A stretch of DNA of 62,144 nt, taken from contig JAGVAP010000092.1 in NCBI GenBank assembly GCA_020060215.1, forward strand, positions 1 through 62,144. Reading direction: 5' to 3'. Positions 1 to 8,512 of this stretch are shown here, piece by piece. A program made the position numbers and the translations under genes. Under the pieces are notes generated by a model that was not told the origin of the DNA, made no database searches, and saw only the letters and a program-made list of their open reading frames with translations. Numbering within the stretch: position 1 is the stretch's first letter; the number at the start of each line of letters is the position of its first letter. The stretch comes from Deltaproteobacteria bacterium (GTDB lineage: Bacteria; Desulfobacterota; DSM-4660; Desulfatiglandales; HGW-15).

Positions 1-588
1 CCCATCCGTCTGCTCGATGATCTCCCTGCCGGTGGTCTCACGGTGGGCCTGGATGTTGTTCGGGTTGAGGGCCTGTCTCGCCCACCAGAAATCCGGGTTC
101 GCCTCTTCCATCTCCAAACACTTCTTCCGCGGCAGGAGCTCGAGGACCCCTCCATGCACGTCCTTGCCCTTGAGCTCCCTCTCGATCTCCTCCCCGGGGT
201 CGACGCTCATGACCTCGGCGCCGTACGCCTCCAGGATCTTCCTCCGATCCGGGGACACCCACCCCTTGGGCATGCACATGAGGGGCCTGTACCCCTTTAC
301 GGCGCTGACCAGGGAGAGCGCAATGGCCGTGTTCCCGGTGCTGCTCTCGGTGACGGTCCCCCGCGGTCTCAGCCGGCCCTGCCGCTCCGCCTCTTCGATC
401 ATCTTCAGGGCGATGCGGTCCTTGGTGCTCCCGCTCGGGTTCATGTATTCGCACTTCACGAGGACCTCGGCATCCACTCCTTCGCAGACGCGATTCAGCC
501 TCACCATGGGGGTATTCCCTATGGCCTCCAAGATGTTGTTGCAGATCTTCATCTTCTCGCCCTCTGGGAGTTGCATCCTTGCCTTCAT
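1..588 (-). CDS. Cysteine synthase / cystathionine beta-synthase-fold PLP enzyme, C-terminus cut by window edge
   Basis: The reading frame is open from the ATG at 588 to the window edge, giving about 196 N-terminal residues. The N-terminus matches fold-type II PLP enzymes of the cysteine synthase family: an IGNTPMVRLN opening, a PSGSTKDR segment that carries the Schiff-base lysine, and a TESSTGNTA loop that binds the PLP phosphate. Family members replace the beta-substituent of O-acetylserine, or run the reverse beta-lyase reaction, in the cytoplasm. Which substrate this one uses cannot be decided from the fragment. It is downstream of, and on the same strand as, an aminotransferase/flavoprotein/M20 gene run, but a 114-base gap with a repeat separates it. 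ATG codons at 576 and 552 are alternative starts. Confidence 0.88.
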   Translation of the reverse strand, partial: MKARMQLPEGEKMKICNNILEAIGNTPMVRLNRVCEGVDAEVLVKCEYMNPSGSTKDRIALKMIEEAERQGRLRPRGTVTESSTGNTAIALSLVSAVKGYRPLMCMPKGWVSPDRRKILEAYGAEVMSVDPGEEIERELKGKDVHGGVLELLPRKKCLEMEEANPDFWWARQALNPNNIQAHRETTGREIIEQTDG

Positions 589-610
589 CTAACGCCGACC
601 TGCGGCCGCC

Positions 611-690
611 ACCAAATCCCGCCACGAAGACACGAAGGCACCGCGAAAGCCATCGTGGCTTTCCCTTTGTCTTGATGCCTTCGTGGCAGA
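611..690. repeat. Dispersed CACGAAG-type repeat, copy A
   Basis: The gap between the M20 gene and the cysteine-synthase-like gene holds GCCACGAAGACACGAAGGCA at 621-640 and, inverted, TGCCTTCGTGGC at 677-688, so the transcript can fold into an imperfect hairpin. Related copies lie near 11970, 23252, 50006 and 61889. No coding function is seen. Confidence 0.75.
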
Positions 691-702
691 TCTTCTCTGC
701 AC

Positions 703-1896
703 CTACTCCTCCACCCCGATGTACTCCAGGGCCACCAGGGTGTAGATCCTGGTCGCTTCCTTGATCTCGCTCACGTCCACGTACTCGTTGGGCTTGTGCG
801 CGGTCAGGTTGCCGGGACCGAAGTGGACTGCCCGGATCCCGGCCCGCCGCAGCCAGAAGTTGTCACTGGTCATCTCATGGCCCACCACCCTGGCCTTTCT
901 TCCCGTGACCTTTTCAAAGTGTTTTGCCGTGATCCGGATGATCGGATCGTCCAGGGGGATCTCCGTGGACTCCCTGCGGCCGATCTCCCTGATGGTCGCC
1001 TTGATGTCCTTGTCCTCACCCCTGAGGCCGTCGATGACCTTGTTCACGGCGGCCAGTCCGTCATCGGCCTTCTGCCCGGGGAGGAGCCGCACGTCGAAGG
1101 TGGCCGTGCAGACCTCGGGGACCACGTTTGGATGTTCGCCCACCCTGCTGGCGATGGTCGTGCCGGGGGTCAGGACCGGCCTCATCCCCTGGAACAGGGG
1201 ATGCTCCCTGTATTCCAGTTGCAGGTCTTTCAGGGCGAGGATGATCTTCGCCATCTTCTCGACGGCGTTGACCCCCATCTTCCTCTTCGATTCGAGCTGA
1301 CAGTGCACGGACGCCCCTTCCGTCCTGATCTCCAGCCAGAGAAACCCGGCATCCGCCACCATGATGTCCCCGAAAGAGTAAGTCTCGGACTGGATCGAAC
1401 CATCCGTCCGGACATACCCCTTTTCGACCAGGTACCCGAGACCCTTGTCGCCCGCGGTCTCCTCATCCACGCAGAAACTGAGCTGGAGATCCCCCTTCAG
1501 CTTCACCCCGCTCCTGACGATCGCCTCTGCGGTCGACAGAAAGGCCGCGATCCCCCCCTTCATGTCCTTCGAGGCCCTGCCGTAGAGCCTGCCGTCGATG
1601 ATCTCCCCCCCGTAGGGCTCCACCTTCCAGAAGGACCGCTCTCCGACGTACTCGCTGTCGATGTGTCCGTAGAAATTCAGGGACCGCCCGCTGCCCGAGC
1701 CGCGGAGCCTCCCCACGACATTGGGTCTTCCCTTTTCACCCTCCACCATCTCGACCCTCAGGCCGGCCTTCTCCATGGTGTGGGCGATGAACTCGGCCAC
1801 CGCCTTCTCGCTCCCGATGGGGCTCGGGATCCTGACCAGCTCCTGGCAGAGCGCCACCGCCCTCTCCTCGTCCACATACTTCAATACCTTTTCCAT
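703..1896 (-). CDS. M20 family metallopeptidase / amidohydrolase (ArgE/DapE type)
   Basis: The protein has 397 residues, the usual length for M20 di-zinc amidohydrolases such as ArgE, DapE and PepV. Visible motifs are the FYGHIDSE metal-binding segment (H-x-D, about residue 77), the ASKDMKGGIAAF segment with the bridging aspartate, the CVDEETAGDKG segment with the catalytic glutamates, and a C-terminal VGHEMTSDNFWLR segment. It probably removes an acyl group or a terminal residue from a small amino-acid derivative; the substrate is unknown. The ATG lies three bases after the stop of the 2Fe-2S gene, so the two are translationally coupled in one operon. Confidence 0.88.
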   Translation of the reverse strand: MEKVLKYVDEERAVALCQELVRIPSPIGSEKAVAEFIAHTMEKAGLRVEMVEGEKGRPNVVGRLRGSGSGRSLNFYGHIDSEYVGERSFWKVEPYGGEIIDGRLYGRASKDMKGGIAAFLSTAEAIVRSGVKLKGDLQLSFCVDEETAGDKGLGYLVEKGYVRTDGSIQSETYSFGDIMVADAGFLWLEIRTEGASVHCQLESKRKMGVNAVEKMAKIILALKDLQLEYREHPLFQGMRPVLTPGTTIASRVGEHPNVVPEVCTATFDVRLLPGQKADDGLAAVNKVIDGLRGEDKDIKATIREIGRRESTEIPLDDPIIRITAKHFEKVTGRKARVVGHEMTSDNFWLRRAGIRAVHFGPGNLTAHKPNEYVDVSEIKEATRIYTLVALEYIGVEE

Positions 1897-1899
1897 CTT

Positions 1900-2247
1900 T
1901 CACTCCTCTATTGTCTCGCCTTCCTTGCCCGGCCCGAAATCGACCACCAGGTCTTTGATCAGGGGATACTCCTTTACCGGTTCGATCGTCATCCCGTCCT
2001 CCACCTGAACCCTGCAGGAGAGCCTGTTCCTGCCGTTGATCCTGAGCAGGCAGAGCGTGCACAACCTCCGGTAGCAGAAATAACCGTTGAGAGAGAGCGT
2101 CCCGTCCAGATTCTCGTAGATGTACTGCAGCGCGCTCAGGACGGACATCTTTTCGTCCTTTTCCACATCATACTCCACGAAGCGCGGTTCCCGATCCTCG
2201 GCAGGGTCGAACCGAAATACCCTTAGTCTGATCTTCTCTTGAGCCAT
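1900..2247 (-). CDS. Stand-alone 2Fe-2S protein resembling the N-terminal domain of SdhB/FrdB
   Basis: About 115 residues from the ATG at 2247. The pattern C-x4-C-x2-C-x11-C (FCYRRLCTLC followed by a cysteine after INGRNRLS) gives the four ligands of a plant-type 2Fe-2S cluster as in SdhB/FrdB. The second domain of SdhB, with the 3Fe-4S and 4Fe-4S clusters, is absent, and the protein ends naturally at a stop coupled to the next gene. The SdhA/FrdA-like flavoprotein is encoded 240 bases upstream, so this is probably its electron-transfer partner. An earlier in-frame start at 2307 would add 20 unlikely residues. The family assignment is firm; the pairing is inferred. Confidence 0.8.
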   Translation of the reverse strand: MAQEKIRLRVFRFDPAEDREPRFVEYDVEKDEKMSVLSALQYIYENLDGTLSLNGYFCYRRLCTLCLLRINGRNRLSCRVQVEDGMTIEPVKEYPLIKDLVVDFGPGKEGETIEE

Positions 2248-2308
2248 AAAGCGGTCATCCTCGTCGTATATGAACCTACAACCATTTAATGCCGACCTCT
2301 TCGTCAAG

Positions 2309-2396
2309 GTTTCAGGTGTCAGTGTTCAGGTTTCGGTGTTCAGGTGTCAGGAAATCGATGGATTACCGGGCTGACACCCGACACCTGACACCCTGT
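2309..2396. repeat. Dispersed CAGGTGTCAGG repeat, copy 1
   Basis: Several short units of the type TTCAGGTGTCAG are followed by an inverted tail ending in ACACCTGACACCCTG. A close copy lies at 36897-36974, and both share the core AGGAAATCGATGGA. The repeat sits between the 2Fe-2S gene and the flavoprotein gene of one operon, so it is probably transcribed as a structured spacer. Confidence 0.75.
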
Positions 2397-2487
2397 GGGA
2401 GTTTCCTGCTCGATCCATCTTGTCGCCTCGGCGGCAAGCGGCCCCGCTGACCTCTGATCTCTCCGGTGGTGCCTTGGAAGGGGCGGA

Positions 2488-4179
2488 CTAGCGCTCCCTC
2501 GTCACCACGACCGGCGCAGTCGAAAACTGAAGCGTATCGTCCTTCATCAGGACCAGGGTGTGTCTCCGCCACTTCCCGTCCTCCTCGGTCGGAAAGTCAA
2601 GACGGTGGTGGCTCCCCCGGCTCTCGGTCCTCTGCAGAGCGGCCCTGGTAATGGCCTCCCCCAGGAGGAGCATCTCCTGAAGATCGACGGCATCCACCAG
2701 CTGATTGTTGTAGGACTTGCCCGGATGAATGCGCAATCCCTGGACCCGCTCTTTCAGTGTCCCGATCCTGTCGAGGGCTTCCCTGAGGCCCTCCTCGCTC
2801 CTCACCACACCCACACGGTCGTACATGACCTGCTGGAGCTCCCTCATCACCTTGACGGGGCTGTATTCCCCCTTCTCCCCCCTCCTCCTCAGTTCATGGA
2901 TCCGCCCAACCCCTTCCTCGACCTCCTCGTCCGGGATCTCCACCCGCCCCTTGAAGGTCGAATGGATGGCGGCATACCGGCCTGCGATCTGGCCGAAGAC
3001 GGCACACTCCGGAAGGGCCGCGCCCCCCACTCTGTTTGCACCGTGAAGGTTTCCCGCCGCCTCCCCGGCCGCATAGAGCCCGGGGAGGGAGGTCTCACAG
3101 AACTCGTTGATCCGGATGCCCCCGATGGAGAAGTGATGCCCCGGACAGACCTCCAGCCACTCCTCCGGCAGATTGACCCCGGCCCGTTTGAAATCCATGA
3201 ACGAGGTCGGGTACTTCTCCAGGAGATGCTCCACCCGTGAAAAGTCCATGTAGACTCCGCCATGAGGGGTGCCGTTGCCCTTCTGGACCTCCAGGATGAT
3301 GGCGATGGAGCTCTTGTCCCTCGTCGCGTATTCGGCTTCCGGGTAATAGAGGTGCATGAACCTCTCCCCCTTGCCGTTCAGAATCCTTGCCCCCAGGGGA
3401 ACGGTCGTCCCTCTGGGCACGACCAACCCCTTCAGGGACTCCGGATAGGGGAGCGTGGTGGGGAAAAAGAGCTGGAACTCCACGTCCGTGAGGGCCGCAC
3501 CCGCCCTCAGGGCCAGTGCCATGCCGCCGCCCCGGGCGTCCTCGGGCATGCTCGTCACCCGGTAGAGCCGGCCAGCGCCCCCCGTGGCCATGACGACCGA
3601 TCTTGCCATGATCTTCGTGAACTTGCCGGACGGGATATCCCATGCCAGGACACCGGCGACCCGCCCGTCCCCCTTCAACAGCTTGAGGGCCTTCCTCTCC
3701 AAATACCGGATGTTGGGCCTCTTCGCGACCGCTTTGACGAGGGCGCGCTGGATGGAAAGACCCGTTCGGTGGTCTTCGAAACACCCCCGGGGGATGGACA
3801 TTCCCGGCAGCTGCTTCTGGTCGTATCTCCCGCCCGTCTTGTCCCACTTCACCCCGAGCCGTTCGTACTCCAGCACCGTTTGCCTGCTGTTCCTGACCAG
3901 GATCTCCACCAGGTTCTGGTCCCCCAGATAGGCCCCGCCCCGGACGAGATCGTCGAAGAACCGGTCCTCATCGTCTTCGGGGTGGATGCCCAGCTCCCCC
4001 ATGAGCGCCTGATAGGTGATCATGGCGACGATCGTGGTGCCGGATTTGCCGAAGGTATATTGATTGATCAGCGTCACGTCGCGGTCGTGTTCGCTTGCCT
4101 TGAGCGCGGCCCAGCAACCTGCGCCGCCGCCGCCGATCACCAGTACATCCGTTTCCAACACTTCCATCTCTTTGACCAT
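2488..4179 (-). CDS. FAD-dependent fumarate reductase / succinate dehydrogenase-like flavoprotein
   Basis: 563 residues. It starts with a dinucleotide-binding motif (DVLVIGGGGAGCWAALKA) and continues with SdhA/FrdA/NadB family features: ATGGAGRLYRVTS, GHHFSIGGIRIN (substrate and FAD region) and LYAAGEAAGNLHGANRVGG near the FAD-binding C-terminal lobe. Family members transfer hydride between a dicarboxylate or related substrate and FAD. The exact substrate is not clear, because there are many homologues that are neither SdhA nor NadB. It is encoded after the aminotransferase and before the small 2Fe-2S protein, and no membrane anchor subunit is present, so the complex is probably soluble. ATG 4167 is an alternative start. 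Confidence 0.85.
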   Translation of the reverse strand: MVKEMEVLETDVLVIGGGGAGCWAALKASEHDRDVTLINQYTFGKSGTTIVAMITYQALMGELGIHPEDDEDRFFDDLVRGGAYLGDQNLVEILVRNSRQTVLEYERLGVKWDKTGGRYDQKQLPGMSIPRGCFEDHRTGLSIQRALVKAVAKRPNIRYLERKALKLLKGDGRVAGVLAWDIPSGKFTKIMARSVVMATGGAGRLYRVTSMPEDARGGGMALALRAGAALTDVEFQLFFPTTLPYPESLKGLVVPRGTTVPLGARILNGKGERFMHLYYPEAEYATRDKSSIAIILEVQKGNGTPHGGVYMDFSRVEHLLEKYPTSFMDFKRAGVNLPEEWLEVCPGHHFSIGGIRINEFCETSLPGLYAAGEAAGNLHGANRVGGAALPECAVFGQIAGRYAAIHSTFKGRVEIPDEEVEEGVGRIHELRRRGEKGEYSPVKVMRELQQVMYDRVGVVRSEEGLREALDRIGTLKERVQGLRIHPGKSYNNQLVDAVDLQEMLLLGEAITRAALQRTESRGSHHRLDFPTEEDGKWRRHTLVLMKDDTLQFSTAPVVVTRER

Positions 4180-4216
4180 GCAGAGATCTCCAGCCGTAAG
4201 GTTATCGCGGACATCC

Positions 4217-5512
4217 TCACTCCATCAGCGCCTCGCCCAGGATGTCGAGCCCGCGCTGGAGCTGCTCATCCGTGACGGCAAACGGGACCAGGGTCCGGAT
4301 CACGTTGTGGTGCACGCCACAGGAGAGGATGATGAGCCCCTTTTCCCAGCACCTTCGAACCACGCGGGAGGTCTCCTCCGCTGCGGGCTCCTTGCTCTTT
4401 CTGGACTTCACCAGCTCCATCCCCACCATGGGCCCGAGCCCTCGAACGTCTCCGATCATTTCGAAACGCTCCTGGAGTTTGAGGAACCCCTCACGCACCC
4501 TCTTCCCGACGGCCGCACCCCTCTCCAGCATTGCATCGTCGAGGAGGTCCAGGACCGCCAGCCCTGCCCTGCATGCAAGCGGATTTCCCGAAAAGGTCCC
4601 CCCCAGCCCCCCGGCATGCGGGGCGTCCATGATCTCGGCCTTTCCGGTGACCCCTGCCAGGGGAATGCCGGCTGCGAGCGACTTGCCGGTAAGGACGACG
4701 TCCGGCGAAATCCCGAAGTGCTCCGAGGCAAAGAGCTTCCCTGTCCGGCCCATGCCGGTCTGGATCTCGTCGGCGATGAAGACGATGCCGTGGTCTTCGC
4801 AGGAACGCTTGATCCGCTGGAGGAACTCCACAGGGGGCACAATGAACCCCCCTTCGCCCTGGAGCGGCTCGACGATCACGGCGGCGACGGCATCCGGGGC
4901 GGCCTGGGTTGCGAAAAGCCTCTCCAGTGAATCCGCGCAGCGTACGCTGCAGGCCGGATGTTCGAGGCCGAAAGGGCAGCGGTAGCAGTATGCAAACGGG
5001 ATCCGCATGATCTCGGAGCAGAAAGGCCCGAACCCGAGCTTGTATGGACGGATCTGGCTCGTCAGGCTCATGGCCATGTAGGTGCGGCCGTGAAATGCGT
5101 TCTCAAAGGCGACCACTCCCGGTCTCTTCGTGAAGTAGCGGGCGATCTTGACCGCGTTCTCCGCAGCCTCGGCCCCGCTGTTGACGAAAAAGGTCTTCTT
5201 CTGAAACGCGCCGGGGGCGAGGCGGTTCAACCGCTCGGCCAGTGCGATATACGGTTCGTACATCGCCACGTGAAAGCAGGTGTGGATGAGCTGCCCCGCC
5301 TGCTCCTGTATGGCCCGGACCACGTCGGGATGACCATGGCCGAGGTTCTGAACACCGATCCCGCCTGCGAAATCGAGATACTCCCTGCCTTCCACATCGC
5401 GGATGAGCGCCCCCCCTGCGCTCTCGGCAAAGATAGGGGTTATATTGTAGGGCCCGCGAGGGACATTTCTCTCCCGCAGGTCCATCAGTTCCTTACTTGA
5501 CTTCCGGGACAT
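4217..5512 (-). CDS. Class III PLP-dependent aminotransferase (GabT-like)
   Basis: 431 residues from an ATG at 5512 preceded by GGGAGGAGG. Typical class III motifs are seen: the substrate-entry segment GGIGVQNLGHGHP, FVNSGAEAAENAVKIAR (phosphate binding), VEPLQGEGGF, the IADEIQTGMGRTG segment with the PLP aspartate, and LTGKSLAAGIPL with the Schiff-base lysine. This pattern is closest to 4-aminobutyrate, ornithine and related omega-amino-acid transaminases. It also carries a cysteine-rich insert (YCYRCPFGLEHPACSVRC), seen in some family members. Its first codons overlap the end of the upstream ACT-like gene, indicating an operon. The amino donor is not determinable from sequence. Confidence 0.9.
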   Translation of the reverse strand: MSRKSSKELMDLRERNVPRGPYNITPIFAESAGGALIRDVEGREYLDFAGGIGVQNLGHGHPDVVRAIQEQAGQLIHTCFHVAMYEPYIALAERLNRLAPGAFQKKTFFVNSGAEAAENAVKIARYFTKRPGVVAFENAFHGRTYMAMSLTSQIRPYKLGFGPFCSEIMRIPFAYCYRCPFGLEHPACSVRCADSLERLFATQAAPDAVAAVIVEPLQGEGGFIVPPVEFLQRIKRSCEDHGIVFIADEIQTGMGRTGKLFASEHFGISPDVVLTGKSLAAGIPLAGVTGKAEIMDAPHAGGLGGTFSGNPLACRAGLAVLDLLDDAMLERGAAVGKRVREGFLKLQERFEMIGDVRGLGPMVGMELVKSRKSKEPAAEETSRVVRRCWEKGLIILSCGVHHNVIRTLVPFAVTDEQLQRGLDILGEALME

Positions 5513-5816
5513 GGCGCGCCTCCTCCCGTCTCTTGTTCGCCCGACCCCCTGATGCATTGATCCCCTTTACCCTGGAGAAGCCGGACTCCGACAACCTCCT
5601 CACGGCCTCACGCATATCCATGGTGGAGAGACGCATGAGAACCCGAAGAGAGCGTCCGTTCCTCTTCACGGTGCACTCGAGGAGCTGGAAGCCCGCATCT
5701 TTCAGGGTGCGGTAGACCCTTTCAACTGCGCCCTCCTCTTCATCAAGCTCCAGCAGGATCTGGGCAAAATGGGGATCGGGTTGCAGCGATCTCGCTTCTG
5801 TTTCAAAGTGGTCCAA
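5493..5816 (-). CDS. Small ACT-like protein, first gene of the sigma-54 operon
   Basis: About 107 residues. The stretch QILLELDEEEGAVERVYRTL, followed by alternating beta and alpha segments, resembles an ACT-type amino-acid-binding fold, although similarity is weak. The start is uncertain: the frame opens with TTG at 5816, 64 bases downstream of a sigma-54 promoter. The 3' end overlaps the aminotransferase start by 20 bases. A ligand-binding or regulatory role for the catabolic enzymes is possible but only inferred. Confidence 0.6.
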   Translation of the reverse strand: MDHFETEARSLQPDPHFAQILLELDEEEGAVERVYRTLKDAGFQLLECTVKRNGRSLRVLMRLSTMDMREAVRRLSESGFSRVKGINASGGRANKRREEARHVPEVK

Positions 5817-5879
5817 GGCAGTATGCGGGCTTTCTGGGTCTGTGTGGATACAGTCGCAGGTTTTCCGGCCGAGAGATGG

Positions 5880-5895
5880 AGCAAAGAGCGTACCA
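5880..5895 (-). promoter_or_regulatory. Sigma-54 (-24/-12) promoter for the aminotransferase operon
   Basis: Read on the minus strand the site is TGGTACGCTCTTTGCT, which matches TGGCAC-N5-TTGCW with one mismatch and the exact spacing. It lies in the gap between the sigma-54 activator gene and the first operon gene, so transcription would start near 5868. Confidence 0.75.
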
Positions 5896-6006
5896 AAAAA
5901 GGCCTCGATATTTCAGGTGCTTACCAGGACAGGCCGAGGAAGCTTATTGCATTCTCGCATCAAAGATTCACAAAGGGACAGCAAAATAGATATATGTTCC
6001 ATTATA

Positions 6007-7440
6007 TTAACCAATTGTGCGTTGATGCCATGTCGCATCATCATGCATAATCGCATCGCCCTTTAGGCCATATTTCTTGATCTTCCTGGCCAGCGTCGAT
6101 TGGTCCACTCCAAGGGGACCGGCCGCCTTCCGCTGACTCCCGAACTCCTTCAGGGCCCTGCTCAGGGTCTCCTTTTCCAGCCTTTCCACGGACGCCCTGA
6201 GGTTCCAGCCCGCCGCATGGGGGGGCAGGCCCTTTCTCGATTGTTCCAGGAGCACGTGAGAGGGGAGATCCTCGAGGTCGACCTCCCGGTTGGGGCTCAG
6301 CACCACCAGCTGTTCCAACAGGTTCGCCAGTTCGCGGATGTTTCCTGGAAACGAGTAGCCGCAGATGGAATCGACGGTTCTGGGGCGAAGGATCTTCGCA
6401 GCCGAGCACTTGGTATTGTACTTGTGGAGGAAGAAATGGATGAGGGGAGGAATATCCTCCCGTCTCTCGCGAAGGGGAGGAATGCGCAGAGGCACCACGC
6501 TCAACCGGAAGAAAAGGTCCTTTCTGAAACCCCCGCTGCGGACCATTTCGTTCAAGTCGCGATGGGTTGCCGCGACGATCCGAGTGTCTACTTTTTTCGG
6601 ATCGGTGGCTCCCACCCTCACCACCTCGTTCTCTTCCATGAACCGGAGGAGCTTCACCTGAATATTCTTCGGCAACTCTCCCACTTCGTCCAGGAACAGC
6701 GTCCCCCCCTCCGCGATCTCGAAGTAGCCGGGCTTACCCTTGCTGAGGGCCCCGGTAAAGGCGCCCGGTTCGTAGCCGAAGAGCTCGGATTCGATCAGCG
6801 GCTCCGGTATGGCGCCGCAGTCAACCCGGATGAAAGGGCCTTCCCTCCGTTTTGACGCCCGGTGGATCAGGCGGGCCACCAACCCCTTTCCTACCCCCGA
6901 CTCCCCCTGGATCAGGATGGTGGAATCCACCTCCGCCACCCGAACCGCCGTCTCGAAGACCCGTTGCATGCGCTCGCTGCGAACCACCACGTCCGAGAAA
7001 AGATCTCTCTTTCCGTTCGCGCAGGAGAGCTCCCGCCGGTAATGCCTGCTCAAGGCCCTGCTCTCCTCCAGCTCGGACCTGAGTTTGTTCAGCTCCGTGA
7101 TGTCCCTGTCGTTGACCACGACCAGCCGGATTTTTCCCTTTTCATCGAAGACCGGGTTCCCGGTGACCAGCACCTGCTTTCCGTTCCGGAGCCGCTGAAT
7201 GATGGTCACGGCCGCCCCCTTCCTCAAGACTTCCAGCGTGACCGAGCGGTCGATCAAACCCTCCGCCACCAGGTCTTCCATCTTCCTGTCGAGGACCTGT
7301 TCCGCTTTGATGCCGTTGATCTCCTCCGATGCCCTGTTGATCCGGACCACCCTCCCGTCTCCATCGCATATCCAGAGACCGTCGAATGAGGAGTCGATGA
7401 TGGCGTTCAGCTGGTCCGCCAGCATCCGGTAATCGGCCAT
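6007..7440 (-). CDS. Sigma-54-dependent transcriptional activator (PAS - AAA+ - Fis HTH)
   Basis: 477 residues from the ATG at 7440, which follows the strong ribosome site GGGGGAGGGG; longer in-frame starts lack one. An N-terminal PAS domain (about residues 8-120) would sense a small molecule or redox state. The AAA+ domain (about 150-390) has Walker A GESGVGKG, the GAFTGA sigma-54 contact loop, Walker B GTLFLDEVGELP and an arginine-finger region. A TyrR/Fis-type helix-turn-helix lies at the C-terminus (SQRKAAGPLGVDQSTLARKI). No response-regulator receiver is present. The sigma-54 promoter 110 bases downstream makes the adjacent catabolic operon its likely target. Confidence 0.92.
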   Translation of the reverse strand: MADYRMLADQLNAIIDSSFDGLWICDGDGRVVRINRASEEINGIKAEQVLDRKMEDLVAEGLIDRSVTLEVLRKGAAVTIIQRLRNGKQVLVTGNPVFDEKGKIRLVVVNDRDITELNKLRSELEESRALSRHYRRELSCANGKRDLFSDVVVRSERMQRVFETAVRVAEVDSTILIQGESGVGKGLVARLIHRASKRREGPFIRVDCGAIPEPLIESELFGYEPGAFTGALSKGKPGYFEIAEGGTLFLDEVGELPKNIQVKLLRFMEENEVVRVGATDPKKVDTRIVAATHRDLNEMVRSGGFRKDLFFRLSVVPLRIPPLRERREDIPPLIHFFLHKYNTKCSAAKILRPRTVDSICGYSFPGNIRELANLLEQLVVLSPNREVDLEDLPSHVLLEQSRKGLPPHAAGWNLRASVERLEKETLSRALKEFGSQRKAAGPLGVDQSTLARKIKKYGLKGDAIMHDDATWHQRTIG

Positions 7441-7572
7441 CCCCTCCCCCTCGCCCTGCCCTCTTCCCCTTGGGTTCCCGTCGCCGGCCATCCGATCCTC
7501 CACAGCGGTTTGTGCGGGAATATTGTCACAAGCCGGCGCTTTTTTCAACTTCCTTCACCAGCTTATCTCCGA

Positions 7573-7588
7573 TGTTTCACGTGAAACA
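7573..7588. promoter_or_regulatory. parS centromere-like site
   Basis: TGTTTCACGTGAAACA is identical to the consensus chromosomal parS bound by ParB. The palindrome extends to 24 bases (7569-7592). It lies in the 295-base gap between the sigma-54 activator gene and parA. Nothing else recognisable was seen in that gap. Confidence 0.95.
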
Positions 7589-7735
7589 TCGGTCCCGCCG
7601 CCGCCCAGGCCGTTGTTTTCCCTTCCCAGGTGACCCGGTTTATGCTATCAGCACACGAACGGCTCGAATGGGGCCGCATCGCTCCGCAACACGCGCCGGG
7701 ACAACAACTTACCGTAACTCCCTGGGAAAAAACAG

Positions 7736-8512
7736 ATGGCCCAGATCATCGCAATCGTCAACCAGAAGGGGGGCGTGGGCAAGACCACGACGGCCGTCAA
7801 CCTTTCCGCGTCGCTCGCGGTCGCGGAAAAGAAGTGCCTTCTGGTGGATTGCGACCCCCAGGGAAACGCCACCACCGGACTTGGACTGAGTCGCGCCGAA
7901 CTGGCCGCCGGCCTTTATGATCTGATCCTCGGCTCCCTGCCCGAAGCACAGGCGGTCACCAAAACCATCCTCCCCGGTCTCCACCTCCTGGGCGCCACCA
8001 CGGACCTCGTCGGTGCAGAGGTGGAAATCGGCTCATCGGACCAGAAGGAGTTCCGGTTGAGAAAGGGGCTGGCCTCCGCGAGGAATCGCTACGACTTCAT
8101 CCTCCTCGACTGCCCCCCGTCCCTGGGGTTCCTCACCATCAATGCCCTCACCACGGCCGATTCCGTCATTGTTCCCCTCCAGTGCGAATACTACGCACTG
8201 GAAGGAATGACCCAGCTCCTGCAGACGATCAAGGCGGTGAAGCAGGGGCTCAATCCGTCGCTGAAGATCGCAGGGATCCTCCTCACGATGTACGATCCCC
8301 GCAACAACCTCTCGCTCCAGGTGGCCGACGAGGTACGCTCTCACTTCGGAGACACGGTCTTCAGGACCATCATCCCCCGCAACGTCCGGTTGAGCGAATC
8401 CCCCAGCCACGGAAAACCGGCCATCCTCTACGACATCAAATCGAGCGGCGCACAAAGTTACCTAGCACTGGCCAAAGAACTCATTTCGAGGGGAGCATCT
8501 GCGCATGGTTAA
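7736..8512 (+). CDS. parA: Chromosome-partitioning ATPase ParA (Soj)
   Basis: 258 residues. A deviant Walker A motif (KGGVGKTTTAVNLS) begins near residue 10, followed by LLVDCDPQGNATTGLG (switch I region) and LLDCPPSLGFLT (Walker B). Length and motifs match the small chromosomal ParA/Soj class that lacks an N-terminal DNA-binding extension. It would act with ParB and the parS site 150 bases upstream to move the origin region and load SMC. The stop overlaps the parB start by eight bases. Confidence 0.96.
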   Translation: MAQIIAIVNQKGGVGKTTTAVNLSASLAVAEKKCLLVDCDPQGNATTGLGLSRAELAAGLYDLILGSLPEAQAVTKTILPGLHLLGATTDLVGAEVEIGSSDQKEFRLRKGLASARNRYDFILLDCPPSLGFLTINALTTADSVIVPLQCEYYALEGMTQLLQTIKAVKQGLNPSLKIAGILLTMYDPRNNLSLQVADEVRSHFGDTVFRTIIPRNVRLSESPSHGKPAILYDIKSSGAQSYLALAKELISRGASAHG

